Source: Anaspis maculata (Eukaryota > Arthropoda > Insecta > Coleoptera > Scraptiidae). From it: a DNA stretch of 64,000 nt. Both the position numbers and the translations under genes were made by a program. The stretch spans positions 35,828,177 through 35,892,176 of the forward strand of contig OX421964.1 in the NCBI GenBank assembly GCA_949128115.1. The letters are read 5' to 3'. Under the pieces are notes generated by a model. That model was not told the origin of the DNA and did no database searches. It was given only the letters and a program-made list of their open reading frames with translations. Of the stretch, positions 1-11,766 are shown in pieces. Within the stretch, counting starts at the first letter, position 1; each line of letters starts with the position of its first letter.

Positions 1-1689
1 AGTCCTCCTCCCATTCTCCTTTTCCCAGGTTTCGCGCTTACGCCGTTACCCTGGAATTCCGAACCTGTTGTCGTCAACAAATGCATCTTCGAATCGAAGG
101 CGCTACTGTCCCTGTCAGGTGTCAATCATCAACCTAACCAAAGTGAAATCCCTGCAAGAGCCAACTCCGGATATTCGCGTTACTGGCGGGTAAAAAATGA
201 ACCAGATTCCAGCTATGCAGGGAGGCTTCCAGCTATGCATAGCCCATGCTATGATGGTTTTCAAACTGCAGTTCTTCACAAAGTATGATTCTTATTACTA
301 TTAATTTTGAGAAATAATTAATCTATTGTTTGCTAATCGACCGATTCCGATAGAAATGTAAATTTAGTTTTTTCTTCCGGCGAGCTGCGTCAAATTGTGC
401 AGAAAACTTGCATCTCTGCGCCTTTTATTCGCACCGCGAATTATTCCGGCTCATTAGCCGATTATCGCAGGATCGAATTCCTCCATCAATTGATAAACAA
501 TTCGTCAAAAAACCGCGCCAGGTCCTCCGAACCAAACAAAGGAAACCTTGAGACGGTAGAGGAATTTTCTCAATAGGTACCCAACCTGACGTGTTCTCCC
601 AAAAAATATGTTAATTCCATGTTTAGCGTCTGGAATAATTCAGCAAGCGCTCCCGTGTGATCTGCAGGTTGTTTATTGCCTTTGGAACAACAGAGAGAAG
701 GATCTCCGAATGCAGAAGAGGAATACTCTCAAACAATGATTTCGCGGAACTCACCGGCCGTTGTTTTTAATTGTCCCCCCCCATAAACTCGTGCTTTTGA
801 GGCTGAGTTATCATTAAAATCCGTTATCTTCCATATCGTACGCCACTGCAATCAGCATTTTTATGCAAACAGTTTTTTTGCAGAAGTATCCATATAGCAA
901 TAGTAATGGTGGCGGCAACTTCTGTTTCATGTTTCCGCCCGTAATTTACCGTGGCGAAAGATATTAATATATTGAAAATTATGTCAGTGTATTTTACGAT
1001 GCACCCAAAAGTGGCTTTTTGTGTGAGCCGTATGGCAAACCCGAAACACAACATTTTTGTACAAGTATTAAAAAGTAATAATTATTCAAATTTCTAATGG
1101 AATTATCATGGTGGGCGGTCGGTTCAGGATAAGAAAACCTACATTTGGTTTTACTTGGTGTACTGCTTCATAGTAATTTGGCCTGTCTACCTACACACGG
1201 TGTAATCGCTACATATCATCTAATGGTTGAAAACAATGAGGTGATTAAATAAATTAATTTAATTTCGAAAACGTTATCCTAAAATAGAAGGGTTTATGTT
1301 GTTGTTTATTCCACACCAGCAGTATACCTTTCTTGAAAAAAAAAACCGTCTTTCCGAAAAAGCGCATCCAGACTCGAGGTCGTAATCGAAGTGGTCCGAA
1401 GGGTTTCTGATGCGACTAACAAAAGTGTAATAAGTACTGGCAGAATACACGTTTGGTACCATGTTTCCAAAATAAATAATTCAAATTCGGCATGCGATTT
1501 TATTTTTTTTTCTCAAATGGAAATGTAGAGCCAATAGCGCTGCTAAATACTTAGTCAAAATGAAGAAAAAATATTTTTTTGAAAATTCAAGCATCAAGTA
1601 CCTGCGTAAATTTTTCTAAGCAAATGACACGACAATTTTTTTTCAAGGTTGCTCCACGAAATTCTGCTAATCCACTTTTACTTCTCCGA
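1..1689. other. Intergenic or intronic DNA, no gene recognised
   Basis: AT-rich sequence with short, unrelated open frames on both strands and no recognisable protein. A pyrimidine-rich run ending in CAG at about 4-27 looks like a 3' splice site, but the following 90 bases are open in all three frames, so it gives little support for an exon. A 13-base word (CCAGCTATGCA context) is repeated at about 209 and 229. The stretch 360-560 is less repetitive, with several ATTA/TAAT words, and may be single-copy. Confidence 0.5.
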
Positions 1690-2130
1690 CCCGTCCAAGG
1701 GAAAGTAGGGTCTTGCTGTGAAGTAAGCTGATAGTTTTTGGCTGTCATCTGTCAAACGAAAGTGTCACTATCAAAAAATGACAGAAGCTTAATCTCACGA
1801 AACTTGCCTTCCAATGTGATTTGAAAGCCCTTGAGAAGCTGTATTCAGAACAGTTGAAAGTATTCCTTTAACTGTCATTTCTCAATAATTGAAAAATGTC
1901 AGTTAAAAATTTTGATATTCATTATTCAAAATCTATTCGATGGATTGAAATCAAATTTGGCAGGAAGCAGCATAACAAAGAAATCAAACTTAGTCTGCAG
2001 TTGGAGTTTTCCATAATTGTCCAGTCGAGCGTTACGGATTTTTGAATTTTCTTCTGGCTGTTACCATCGGAGACGACCGCCCACCCCGATTTTGACCAGG
2101 AAGACCTGCGTTTGAGGCAGGACTCAACTC
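1690..2130 (+). repeat. Dispersed repeat, copy 1
   Basis: This stretch matches the reverse complement of about 10440-10880 along most of its length. Shared landmarks are the words CTGTCAAACGAAAGTGTCACT and GACAGAAGCT near the left end, a cysteine-codon-free AT-rich middle with GGCAGGAAGCA-like sequence, and the right-hand block around GACGACCGCCCACCCCGATTTTGACCAGG (written in part). The two copies are clearly diverged. No coding signal or sharp terminal repeat was found, so the class of element is unknown. Confidence 0.6.
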
Positions 2131-2914
2131 AAACGCTCTTTTCTGCTCGAGGATCAACTTTTTTCGAAAAATTCTGACTTATATCAAAGGTATATTGCAT
2201 TGGGCGTCGTGTGGGGCCCTCTTTCGAAGGCGACGCGGCTCCGGTTTTTTGGCGGTGATTTTTTCAAAAAAGAATTTACACATTCCGCATTCTCAAAAAA
2301 ACTGCAGAGCAAACTTTGACATGCGATAAGCCATACGAAATATCAATTTCAGGTGCAGACATGCTGCAAGTCAAAGTTGGAGAAGAGATTAAATTAATTT
2401 AAAAAAATATATATTTGATCGGACTTGGGGATTTTGATTTTTCTATCCTGGAAAAACTTCAAATTTCTAACTTTTTATCCCGTGAACAGATTCTCACCAT
2501 TTTTTTTCCATCAATTTTACGAGAGTTCTCCAGTTATGAAAATGCAAAACCTGCTTATCGAGGGCGGACTCAAAAGATCGAGTGACGATTTTTACAATGA
2601 CATGATTCGAAAAAGACTCTAAAAAAACAAATTTTCTTGAAAAAAATACAGTTTTCTCCAAATTTGTTTCGATCTTCATCTCAAACTTCAACTTACCACC
2701 CGGAGGGGTGTCTTGAACAACAAAAACTTTCAAAAGGTTCCTGGATACTAGTTGGGAAAGTTTTGTGTCGCCCACAACAGATTTTCCAGTGTCGAATCAT
2801 GCAGAAATCGCTTTGAAGGTTGTCCTTTTAAAATGTTTTTTCCTACAGTTCCATTGTCATCAATAATGTTCCGACTAAAACAAAAAAAAAAGGCGAGTAC
2901 CTAAAATTAAACTG
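2131..2914. other. Unassigned AT-rich DNA
   Basis: No family recognised. Overlapping short open frames on both strands at 2425-2775 are not similar to any protein I know and have the composition of random AT-rich DNA. Confidence 0.4.
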
Positions 2915-3065
2915 TAACCTCGGGTTCCACCAAAATTTTAAGAGCAGATTAAATCTATCACGCTGATAGTTGCTATGCACCAGCCAATAGGATGGCCAGT
3001 TGCTTAGTTACTATCAGAGTGATAAAGTTATCACGCTGATAAAAGTTTGGTGGAACCCGAGGTTA
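2915..3065. mobile_element. MITE, 151 bp, TA-flanked, Tc1/mariner-like
   Basis: The ends are perfect 20-base inverted repeats, TAACCTCGGGTTCCACCAAA at 2915-2934 and its complement at 3046-3065. If the outer TA at each side is the duplicated target, the inverted repeat proper is ACCTCGGG...CCCGAGGT, as expected of a non-autonomous Tc1/mariner derivative. The interior has no coding capacity; it carries a nested palindromic word, TATCACGCTGATAG / CTATCAGAGTGATA / TTATCACGCTGATAA. A larger element at 57977-58219 has related ends (GTCGGTTCCACAAAA). Confidence 0.85.
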
Positions 3066-3544
3066 GTCGATTAGCTATTTCTGCTTTTTATCGCTGAAGA
3101 TTTTCCAAAAAATCTTGATTTTTTGAAAAAAGAAAAAAGAGCTTCAGAACTGGCCAATTTAATTTCAGATAATAGGTACCTATCTTCCTTTTCAACTCTC
3201 ATCAAATTATTAAGAAAATAGAGGAATTATGTTATTCGCGAAAAAAAAAATTCAAAATTGTATTCGATTTTTGGAATCCTCGTATATGCTAAAGCAACGA
3301 GATCTTTCAAAACAAAACAAAACCCCCACCCCGTATTTGCGCCACTGGATGATTTTGACAAAGGGTAGGTATCTGTACACTCTCCTGCGCCAACGATCTT
3401 TGAATTCGAGGAATCACAGTATTGGTTAGTGTTCCTACGCTAGCTAATCACATGATTTGAATAAGCGACATAAGGGGAGTTCGGCTTTGGTTCGGGTTTG
3501 GCCAATCTTTAAACCGCCCAAGAAATCGCCCACATCAAAGATTG

Positions 3545-4300
3545 TTTGTTTGAAAGCTGTGACGTCATCAGCCATTTTTTTTTAATTGATCTTCCCTCCT
3601 TTTTTTGCAGATTCCAATAGATTATGAAATTCTAATTTCAGCAATATGCACATGTAGATACACCTTTTGAACTGATAGTTTCCGAGATAATAATTATCAA
3701 AAGTGGTGAATTTCTACTTTCTTATTGATGGTGTCTTGACAAAATGGAAATGTTCTTATCGCAGAAATATTCATAAAATCTCTAAAATCACTATGCGCGA
3801 CCTGTCCTTACTCCTTTGGACACCTGTTTTCCTGAAAGGTGGATTAGCAAGCAAGGACCGATAGAGTGGCCCGCGAGATCTCCGGATCTCACCCCATTGA
3901 TTATTTCTTATGCGGATACTTCAAATCAAAAGACAACAGACCACAAAATTTGGAAGACATAAAAGATCAAATTCGTGAGGAATGTCCCTTGATCAGTGTA
4001 GAAGTTATCCAAAATGTTATCTGAGAATTCTCGGACAGGCTTGCGTACTGCCAAGAGACTAACGGGTGGCAGTTTGAGCATTTGATCCATTAGAAGAAGT
4101 TCCAAATCAATTCTTATGGAAATAAAGAAATTATTTTTCAGAAATAAAAATTTTTAAATCAAGAAATTGGACATTTGATATACTTGAAACTATCAGTATC
4201 AGCCCAGAAAGTATAAAGTGCACATTGTTGAAATCAGAATTTCATTATCTATTCGAATCTGTGAAAAATGGCTTATGACGTCACAGCTTTTTAAACAAAG
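3545..4300 (+). mobile_element. Internally deleted mariner-like transposon with long inverted ends
   Basis: The left end (from about 3545, TTGTTTGAAAGCTGTGACGTC) matches the complement of the right end (to about 4300, GACGTCACAGCTTTTTAAAC). Similarity continues inward for roughly 130-150 bases on each side, with the shared words AATAGATTATGAAATTCTAATTTCAGCAA on the left (reported here only as a landmark at 3616-3645) and their complement near 4228-4258. Between the ends lies only the C-terminal third of a transposase gene (3828-4093). At about 755 bp, the element has lost most of the ~1.3-kb body expected of a mariner-like transposon. The exact termini and target duplication are not clear. 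Confidence 0.75.
3828..4093 (+). pseudogene. Mariner-like transposase, C-terminal fragment, frameshifted
   Basis: The translation gives ERWISKQGPIEWPARSPDLT, then continues after a one-base shift near 3894 with DYFLCGYFKSK and further to REECPLISVEVIQNV, a stop codon at about 4022 and DRLAYCQETNGWQFEHLI before the terminal TAG at 4091-4093. The SPDLTP-x-DYFL block is the hallmark around the third catalytic aspartate of Tc1/mariner-superfamily transposases, which cut and paste DNA in the nucleus. The two other catalytic aspartates and the N-terminal DNA-binding domain are missing, and at least one frameshift and one internal stop are present, so this copy cannot make enzyme. It sits inside the matching inverted ends at 3545-4300, which supports the assignment. 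Confidence 0.85.
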
Positions 4301-4430
4301 GCGTCAAATATGAAAGTTTTACATCAAAATGTGCCGAATCGGAAAACAAAATCCACCTGTTCCAGGAATTATTTAAAAAATAAAAATGTGAATTTTCTAT
4401 TGAATTTGTTCCATACTTTTGACCCTCACT

Positions 4431-5034
4431 ATACAGGGTGTTTCAGCGATGATAACAAAAAATTCAACTGTGGGTAGATCTCGTTAAAATATGACAAAAA
4501 CCTATATATTTAGATACCGTTTTGCAAAGTTCGGCCTAATAACGAAGATACAGCCCTTTAAAGTTGACTTTTTCGGATTCCAAAAATTTGTAACTCAGTG
4601 ACGTTTAGATCAAAATAACTAGAATTCAGCATCAGCACAGACTGATTTGCTGAAACTATCTACCTACCTGCAAAATTTTGAAAGAATCTAACCAGTGGTG
4701 TAGGAGTTATGGGGGTCAATAATTTAGAAGCCTCCGAAGAAAAGTTGACTCAAGGCGACCCCGCAACTTCAACGCCACTGATTGGATTCTTTTAAAATTT
4801 GGCAAATTGATTGATAATTACGACAAACTAGCTCATGTTAACTTGAAGCTGAATTTGTCTAAACGTTCCTAAGTTACAAATTTTTGAAATCCGAAAAAAG
4901 TGAACTTTGAAGAGTTGTATTTTCGTCACTAGGCCGAACATTGCAAAATGGTAACTATATAGGTTTTCATCATATTCTGACGAGATCTACCTACAGTCGA
5001 ATTTTCTGCTATCATCGCTGAAACACCATGTATA
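4431..5034. mobile_element. Foldback (palindromic) element, ~600 bp
   Basis: The left end TATACAGGGTGTTTCAGCGATGATA (landmark at 4430-4454) is mirrored by TATCATCGCTGAAACACCATGTATA at the right end, and the two halves pair imperfectly throughout, meeting near 4733. Matching landmarks include GTAGATCTCG / CGAGATCTAC, CCTATATA / TATATAGG and TCGGCCTA / TAGGCCGA. There is no coding capacity. Such palindromes usually behave as non-autonomous DNA transposons; the enzyme that moves this one is not in the window. Confidence 0.8.
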
Positions 5035-7104
5035 TATGATATCTGGCTATATAGCTCAAAGACTTTTTATAGGTAATCCAAATATATATTTTTACGGAGC
5101 AGAAGGGTTGTACTCTTGTACTCGAACTGGTTTGAACAACCAGTTCATTATACCGCCAAATTAGGCAAACAAAATTCACTGCCGCATTATCGACACAAAA
5201 AATCCCAATTGAAGCCTGGAAAATCCTGATGTGTGCCAACGCACCAATTAAATCCTCATTGCTTGAGCGCACCAGTGCCCTTGCCACCTTTCTCATATTT
5301 TATAAAACCCTTTGGAATTTCTTCGTCATATACCGGATTAAAGAACCCCATCGAATAGAAGTTACGTAGTATTTCTTCCAGTGTTACATGATGTGAAATA
5401 TAATCCCGTCCTGAAAGCTTATCTAAGTGACGTGGCAAGGTAAGTGTACACATAAAAAAAAACGAACGCGCCAACGGTCCACTCCCACCCCTGATCGAAC
5501 CTCTTACATAACGGGGGTGCAGCCTGTCATTGCATTTACCTGCATACCTTACCCCTGCTCGCCTCTTCCTTCCCTTGCGTACCTACCTTTAAAAAAAAAG
5601 GACTTTGGCATTTTAGGGTGCGCAGATGAAGTGAAGCATAAAGCCTCGGAAGAGTTTTTTTTTTGTCCGATGTCTTTGAGATCCGCGCGCAACAATTCGG
5701 ATTTTTACGAGTACTCTATCCCAATTAATTAATTAGAGTTCGATCGCGTGGAGTTTAATTAAAGGAATTGAACTTTCTCGGAATTTTCGCGCCATAACAA
5801 AAGCTCACTCGGGGAGCGTCACTTTGTCACTTTGTGTGACGCAAGATCGATAATGTACATTAACCGGGAGTGATTGGTGTGTAAATTGGTGTATGATGAG
5901 ATTTTTGCTTGGGGCACCCTGAAAACTGTACGGGGCCCTCCAAAAATGAGCTTTTCCAAGCCAACTCGCACCTCTAAAACGCACGCACCTTTTTGTACCT
6001 TACCTGAACTGCGCTAATGAAATCGATTCTTCTGATGCCCCCTGTGAGGATGCAATAGCACTTTTTTTCGATATTCAGCCGTTCAGCGGCCATCCTCTCG
6101 ATAATATGAATTTAAATTGCAGTAAAATTCTCGACAAGCTATACACGCATAAAAACGGAACTTTTCTTATATATATTTATACCGGGGGGGAGGGCTCATA
6201 AAGCCGAAGTGAGGCCGTCGTAAAATAATATTTGGAAATATATATTTTTTTTTATTGGGCTATCACGGTCAAGAAACAATACAATAATAGGCAGGGATTC
6301 CGGACGTTTTATGGATTCATCTTTTCGGTTTTACTATTTCAATAAATTACTTGCCGATAAAGGATTTTATTTTTTAATATTATTTATTCGATTATTAGTC
6401 AGATATGATGGTTTCGTACTTGCATTCATAAAAACTCATTATTTATTATCACTACCAAATTTTTCTAGTCAACTATTAACGCGCGCGGAGATTTTAAAAC
6501 ACCGTATATGTTTAACAGTTATCAAGATTAATTATCGCATGTTGCATCGCCATTAATCGTCTATTCGGTGCGAGGTTTTAAAATATGCCCGGTGGAGGTC
6601 GGAAATGTCAGGATCGAGGATGCAGAAGCCGATATTCTGGAATAATAATTACGAAGAAAAATTGCTAACACGCCATTCGATTAGGTAAAAGCCGAATGCG
6701 GCGGCAATGTTTCGATTTTTTCCGGGGCTTTAATTTTTTTTTTTTGAGAAAGTGGCGCCAAAGAGCACCGCACTTTTCGTGCATGTCCTTGTATGTGTTG
6801 GACACAAGTAAAAGGACAAGCGAATTTGTTAACAGTGGAGCTGCCCACGTGTAATTATCATAAACACATGTCGACGACTGTCATGTAGTAGGTTGGGAAG
6901 TACGATTAGCTTTTCGGAGTGCACGAAGGTTGTTGTCCATAATATTTTGATAGGCATAACCGAAACCAAAGAATCATCAAAGAACATAAAAAAAGCTTGC
7001 TTTCACCAATAAAACGCATTAAATTCAGCATATAACATACATACTTTAATAAATTATTCTTCCTGATGATGTCATGAATGTGAAAAATGCGCTAGGGCTG
7101 GGTG
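5035..7104. other. Low-copy-looking DNA, no gene recognised
   Basis: No repeat partner elsewhere in the window was seen. Short frames such as 5427-5732 are pyrimidine-rich and not protein-like. The part from about 5730 to 6680 has many homeodomain-type ATTA/TTAATTAA words interspersed with CG-containing sequence, a pattern compatible with regulatory DNA, but this is only an impression. Confidence 0.4.
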
Positions 7105-7480
7105 TACAGGGTTTTCATTTGAAAACTGGGTAAGCACCCCCGATTTCCCGCTTCACAATTTTTTTCTGAAAAAAGCGAAACATGTCGACTTTTTATTCGA
7201 GGGGACTTGATATAATATCGAGCATGATATAATTTCAACCCTCCTGTTCGATCCTAAGAGACAGGGTGACTAACCTTTCGAGAATTTCAAGAGGAAATAG
7301 GAGTCGAGTATCACATCATTTACAAGGTTTCTCAATTCTCTTCACAACAAATTGGAAAAAAAAAAATTTGACGCCACTCCCTCTCGAAGTATTGAAATCA
7401 GAAGAAAAAGAAGAAACAGAGAAAAAAACACTTGACCTTTTGACCTTTTGTGCACCTTTTTTCCTAATAATCAATTAAAT
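7105..7480 (+). mobile_element. Single left arm of the TACAGGGTG palindrome family
   Basis: It begins TACAGGGTTTTCATTTGAAAA, followed by ACCCCCGATTTC, a run AATTTTTTTCTGAAAAAAGCG, then ATGTCGACTTTTTATTCGAGGGGAC. This order is the same as in the copies at 41665 and 13680. There is no mirrored right half, so it is a truncated or solo arm. The purine-rich tail to 7480 includes an open frame that I do not regard as coding. Confidence 0.6.
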
Positions 7481-7754
7481 TCGTTTGAACCTCTGGGATT
7501 ATGAATTTTCAAAATTCGACAGTTTCTTTTCCTTTTCGTCACTACGATTATTCAAAATACAGTAAGTAGGCCTAAGCTCCCAATTAAATTCAATCTTTAG
7601 CTAGGAAGATATAAGAATTGGGAGGGAGTATAGCCTAGCTTGGTGGCGGGAAAAGTTAAGTCGAGGAGACGGACGGGTGAGGTATGGAATACACCCAAAT
7701 ATAAATATTGCATGTATACTCAATTTTAAGGCTCTTTTCATTGAAGTGATCTAT

Positions 7755-8600
7755 GAAAAAAATGTGTTTGGTTGGTATGAATGGTACGATGACGACTTGA
7801 TGGTAACGTCTTGACAGGTAGTTGTCCACATGTGCAACGCTTAATGTGACACTTGTCACCGCGTCGAGGCGTCATGGACGCGCACGTGAAAATTTTCGAG
7901 AATACGCGAGGAATCGTCAGTTTCCTTCGAGTGCTTTGCAGTGTGGACGATAAACGACATTTGTCTGTACTATTTGGTGAGTCTCGACCAAGGCTGTTAG
8001 GTTTTTGTTGGCCACTTAGAAAATGATGTCCAAGATCGACAGTACTCGGATGAAAAGGCCTACCTACCACTCAGACGCTCGATCTCGAGCTCCATCTTCT
8101 GATACACATCACTGAGTAGTGAGTACAACCTACTCCAGCTTATTATACCGAAACAGCAGATAAGCAAGCTATGAAAATACATACCTAGGTACAGGAAATG
8201 GACAACATAGTGTACTCACGCGCATGTGTCTCGTCTCGCACACTTCAACTCCATAAATAACTGTTCAAATTGTCTAAAGAATAGGCTTTCTCTTGGGTAG
8301 CGGGTTTTTACATTTCATTTCTTCACTGGTATTACGGATTTTCGGCATCATCTTCTCACTGTCAAAACCCAACAAATAACCTTGGCGAAGACCCACCAAC
8401 CAGTAATGACAGACAATGTCCCTTAACGTCCACACCCACACTGCAAAGCACTATAAGGAAACTCACGGGCTCCACAAGTCACAAGTGTCACATTAAATAT
8501 GTGCCAAGACCTTACCATCAAATCGCCATCGTACCACTCGTACCAATACAACACATTTTTTCCAGAGCTCACTCTAATGAGAAAAGCCATGAAAATTATC
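7755..8600. repeat. Inverted pair of ~200-bp repeats
   Basis: About 7755-7955 matches the complement of about 8430-8590. Shared landmarks are TGTGTT...TGGTA(T/C)GA(A/G)TGGTACGATG, TTGATGGTAA, AATGTGACACTTGT and GTGCTTTGCAGTGTGG. The ~480-bp spacer shows nothing recognisable. The overlapping open frames on the minus strand result from the shared repeat and are not protein-like. Confidence 0.6.
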
Positions 8601-9089
8601 ATAGTCTCAAGTGTTTTTTGACTTTTGTGATTTGAAGTGACACTGGAAGTCACTCAAGGTTATGGCTAAGTTTCAGTCTTTAATTTGAAAGCAATTCCTT
8701 TCTACTACCTGCAACCAGGCCAACCAGAGATCGTCTCCTATCACTTTCCCTAACAATGTGATCGATTTTCTGGCAATAGTAGGTGAACATTAGAACCACA
8801 ATAACTAAGCTGTGGGGAAAAAAGTTGACATAAAGCAGGTAGGTGTACAAAAAGTGACAAAAACCAAGTCGTTATCGTCAAACCAACCGATCGCTGTTCG
8901 GTTGAGACGGACCGGGAAAATAGCTCAGCTTTCCCGAGAGCTTTCCACACCCTTCCTCTGTCTTGCTGTCTTCTTGGTCTTGCTGTTGGCTCACATAAAA
9001 CTTCATAAAAGGCAGAAAATTATCTACACGTCGCGTCACCCGTTACTGTACCAGGTGGGCCATAAAAAACCGCACTGTTTTATTTTCCT

Positions 9090-10140
9090 CGCAGAATTTT
9101 TGTTTCTTGACCGATTTTGCTAAGTTTGGTATCCATGTGTAGCCAATTAAATAGGCCACCAGAATCGCATGAAAATATTGCTAGAATATCAAAATGCAAA
9201 ATGGCGGACACAACTAAAAATTAGCCTTCTTTTGCAGTCGTTTCTTTCGATTGAAATTTGACAGAATGACATGATTAAAAAGTTTTTTTGCAAAAACGAA
9301 CTGTTTTCTACATTTTGAGACTATGACCAGCTCGATCGGTTGATTCGTTCTGGAAAAATAGCAAATTGAAAAAGGGCCATTTGCCATTATTTTACTCCGT
9401 AACGAATAAATAGAAAGATATTGTTTTGCATGTCAAATTTTTGTTTCTCAAGCGATTTGAACAGGTTTGGTATTATTGTGAACCAAATAAATAAGATACA
9501 AGTGTCATTATGGAATATGGTCGAAATGTCAAAATTCAAATTGGCGGACACAACTGAAAATAAGTCTTCTTTTGCAGTCTTTTTTTCATTGAAATTCGAC
9601 GACTGACAGAACTGAAAACTGAAGTCGTTTTTGGAAAGAGTGGACTGTTTTTTGCACTTTTAAGTCACAACCAGCCTCATTGGTTCATTGATTGAGGGAA
9701 TGTAGCAAATTAAGAAAGGTTTTTTTGTCATTGTTTAAATCTTTAATAACGACTAATAAAATTTATTGTTTATATTGCTAAATCTTTGCTTTTTTCAATC
9801 GATTTTGACAGATCAGTTAATATTGTGTCGCCTAATAAATAGGCCACAAGAATCATACATGAATCTGGTCAAAATTCAAAATTGGAAACAACCTCGGACA
9901 CAACTGAAAATCTTTTTTAATCATGTCCACAACGAATGAACAAAGTGAGCTGGTCATGGTCTCGAAATACAGAAAACAGTTCGTTCTTCCAAAAAACGTC
10001 TTGAGTTTCTATCGTTCTGACACATTTCAACGAAAAAGAAAAAACTGCAAAAGAAGGGTTATTTTGAGTTGTGTTTGCTATTTATTTTGAATTTTGAGAT
10101 TCTGACCATATTTGTAATGAGTATTGTAGCCCATTCATTC
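9090..10140. repeat. ~340-bp satellite-like tandem array ending in an inverted unit
   Basis: Three head-to-tail units start near 9099, 9437 and 9786 (spacing ~338 and ~349 bp). Each begins with TTTTTGTTTCT(T/C)-like sequence followed by CGATTTTG, has AATTCAAATTGGCGGACACAACT-like sequence in the middle (AATGGCGGACACAACT in unit 1) and, in units 1 and 2, TCTTCTTTTGCAGTC. The third unit breaks off near 9910, and about 9930-10135 is a further unit in reverse orientation, with GACCATGACCAGCTC-type sequence on the opposite strand. Identity between units is moderate, so the array is old. Confidence 0.75.
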
Positions 10141-10439
10141 GGCTACACTATATTGAATTTCTGTTTTGAAGACAGGATGAGTCTGAAACAGATTTTCTTA
10201 CTTCATGCCTAACATCAAAACCCTGTGTAGTAAATGGGAATCTGGTAAAACAAGAAAGGTTGGAAGGACAACTCTTTGATGACTTGAAAAAAAGTCGATG
10301 AATTTTTCGAATATTTTTTGTGGGCTCCATAAAAGGCTGCGGAGAAATTTCTGAAGGTGTCATTACTTTTTTGTTTGTGAGTATTTTTCCAAACAGTAAA
10401 ACCTTCCTACAGATATTATTTGATGAAGAATGATAATTA

Positions 10440-10880
10440 TACATTCTTTAAAAACATTTCAACACAAATTTCGTCCTGGTCGAAATCTGGGTGAGCGGCT
10501 GTCTCGGGTGATGCTGGGCAGGAAAAAAAATAAGAATTCGTAGCGCCCGACTGGGAATAAGTAGACAACTCCAGCTGTAGACTCAATTTGATACTTTTGT
10601 TGTGTTGCTTCCTGTCGAATTTGCTTCCAATCGACCAGATAGATTTTGGAAAATCAATTGGCAAATTTTTGAACTTTGCCATTTTTTAATAATTGACAGA
10701 TAACAGATAGATAAATGCTTTCAACTGTTTGAACACATTTTTTTGACAGCTTTCAAATGAAATATTATTGCAAGTCAAGTTTTGTGAGGTATAGCTTCTA
10801 TAATTTTCTGACAGTGACACTTTCGTTTGACAAATAACAGCCAAAAATCTGGTGGGCTCATTGCAGAGTGAAGCTATGTT
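10440..10880 (-). repeat. Dispersed repeat, copy 2
   Basis: Reverse-orientation partner of 1690-2130. Its right end holds GACAGTGACACTTTCGTTTGACA and its left end CCTGGTCGAAATCTGGGTGAGCGG, both mirrored in the other copy. A run of CACACATACACACAAATACACAC follows at about 10936-10960. Confidence 0.6.
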
Positions 10881-11519
10881 TAAATACCAAATTTCAATTC
10901 AATCCGATCAACAGTTCGGCAGTTATGCCGTCAAATTACACACATACACACAAATACACACAGAAGACATCACTCTGAAAATGGTCTTAATTAATCGTAT
11001 TGAGGGACCTGAAAACTGATATATAGGTCAGGTCAGGTTGGGTCAGTTCTTCAAAATGACCTACGTCGTATCTATTTTTTTTTCGCACGATCATAATCAC
11101 AATACTTTCTTTTCCATTAGTGGAGGGAATCCGGATAGTAGAATTTTGTTCCGGATGAAATATGTATTGAAGTGGTATGAATGATTCTGACAGCACCAAT
11201 CGGAAATCGTAGCAGCGAAATCGCACCAATCAGGCGTCAGTAAGCTGCAGCCACACTGCATGGCCTACTTTGAAGCGTTGCAAATCAAAGTGACAGCTCC
11301 AGTGAATGGCATTTCGCCCCCTAGAGAACCGAACCCGGAATCCGAAAGCTCCGTCTTGACATTCTAAATTGCCCGACAAACGATCGCCATTAGTATAATA
11401 ATAATGGTGATCCTAATAACCTATTTGCATTGCCGGTTGGGTGCGCCGGTAATGTCACTACTCTATTGCAATAACCAAATTATCCAATCCCACCACATAC
11501 AGTTTTACTTGATAATCAA

Positions 11520-11550
11520 ATGATGATGATGATGATGATGGCGATGATGG
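11520..11550. repeat. (GAT)n microsatellite
   Basis: Seven or so GAT units followed by interrupted GGCGATGATGGCGAT. Confidence 0.9.
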
Positions 11551-11730
11551 CGATATAAACTGATGGGTCAAATTATCGACTGCGACTCACCTGTGCAGCA
11601 GGAAGGTGAGGGGTGATTGTCCCCTGCTGGCAGTCTGCAATTGCGGCAGAGGGTTGACGAGATGTCATGGCCCTCCTAGACCATGTTGTCTCTAATCGCC
11701 CGCACAGAGGTTATGTTCTCGCGCACTGAT

Positions 11731-11766
11731 GTTTTTCGCACACTTCGTTTTTCGCACACTTCGTTT
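11731..11766. repeat. Short tandem repeat, 16-bp unit
   Basis: The word TTTTTCGCACACTTCG occurs twice in tandem, preceded by a partial third unit. Confidence 0.75.

Noticed and set aside
4..285. A pyrimidine tract ending in CAG, then an open frame to 285: a possible exon at the left edge
   Set aside because: The first 90 bases are open in all three frames, no protein is recognisable and no matching exons are visible, so the signal is not enough.
9090..10140. CRISPR-like array
   Set aside because: Units are ~340 bp and diverged, with no short repeat and spacer pattern, and the DNA is eukaryotic.
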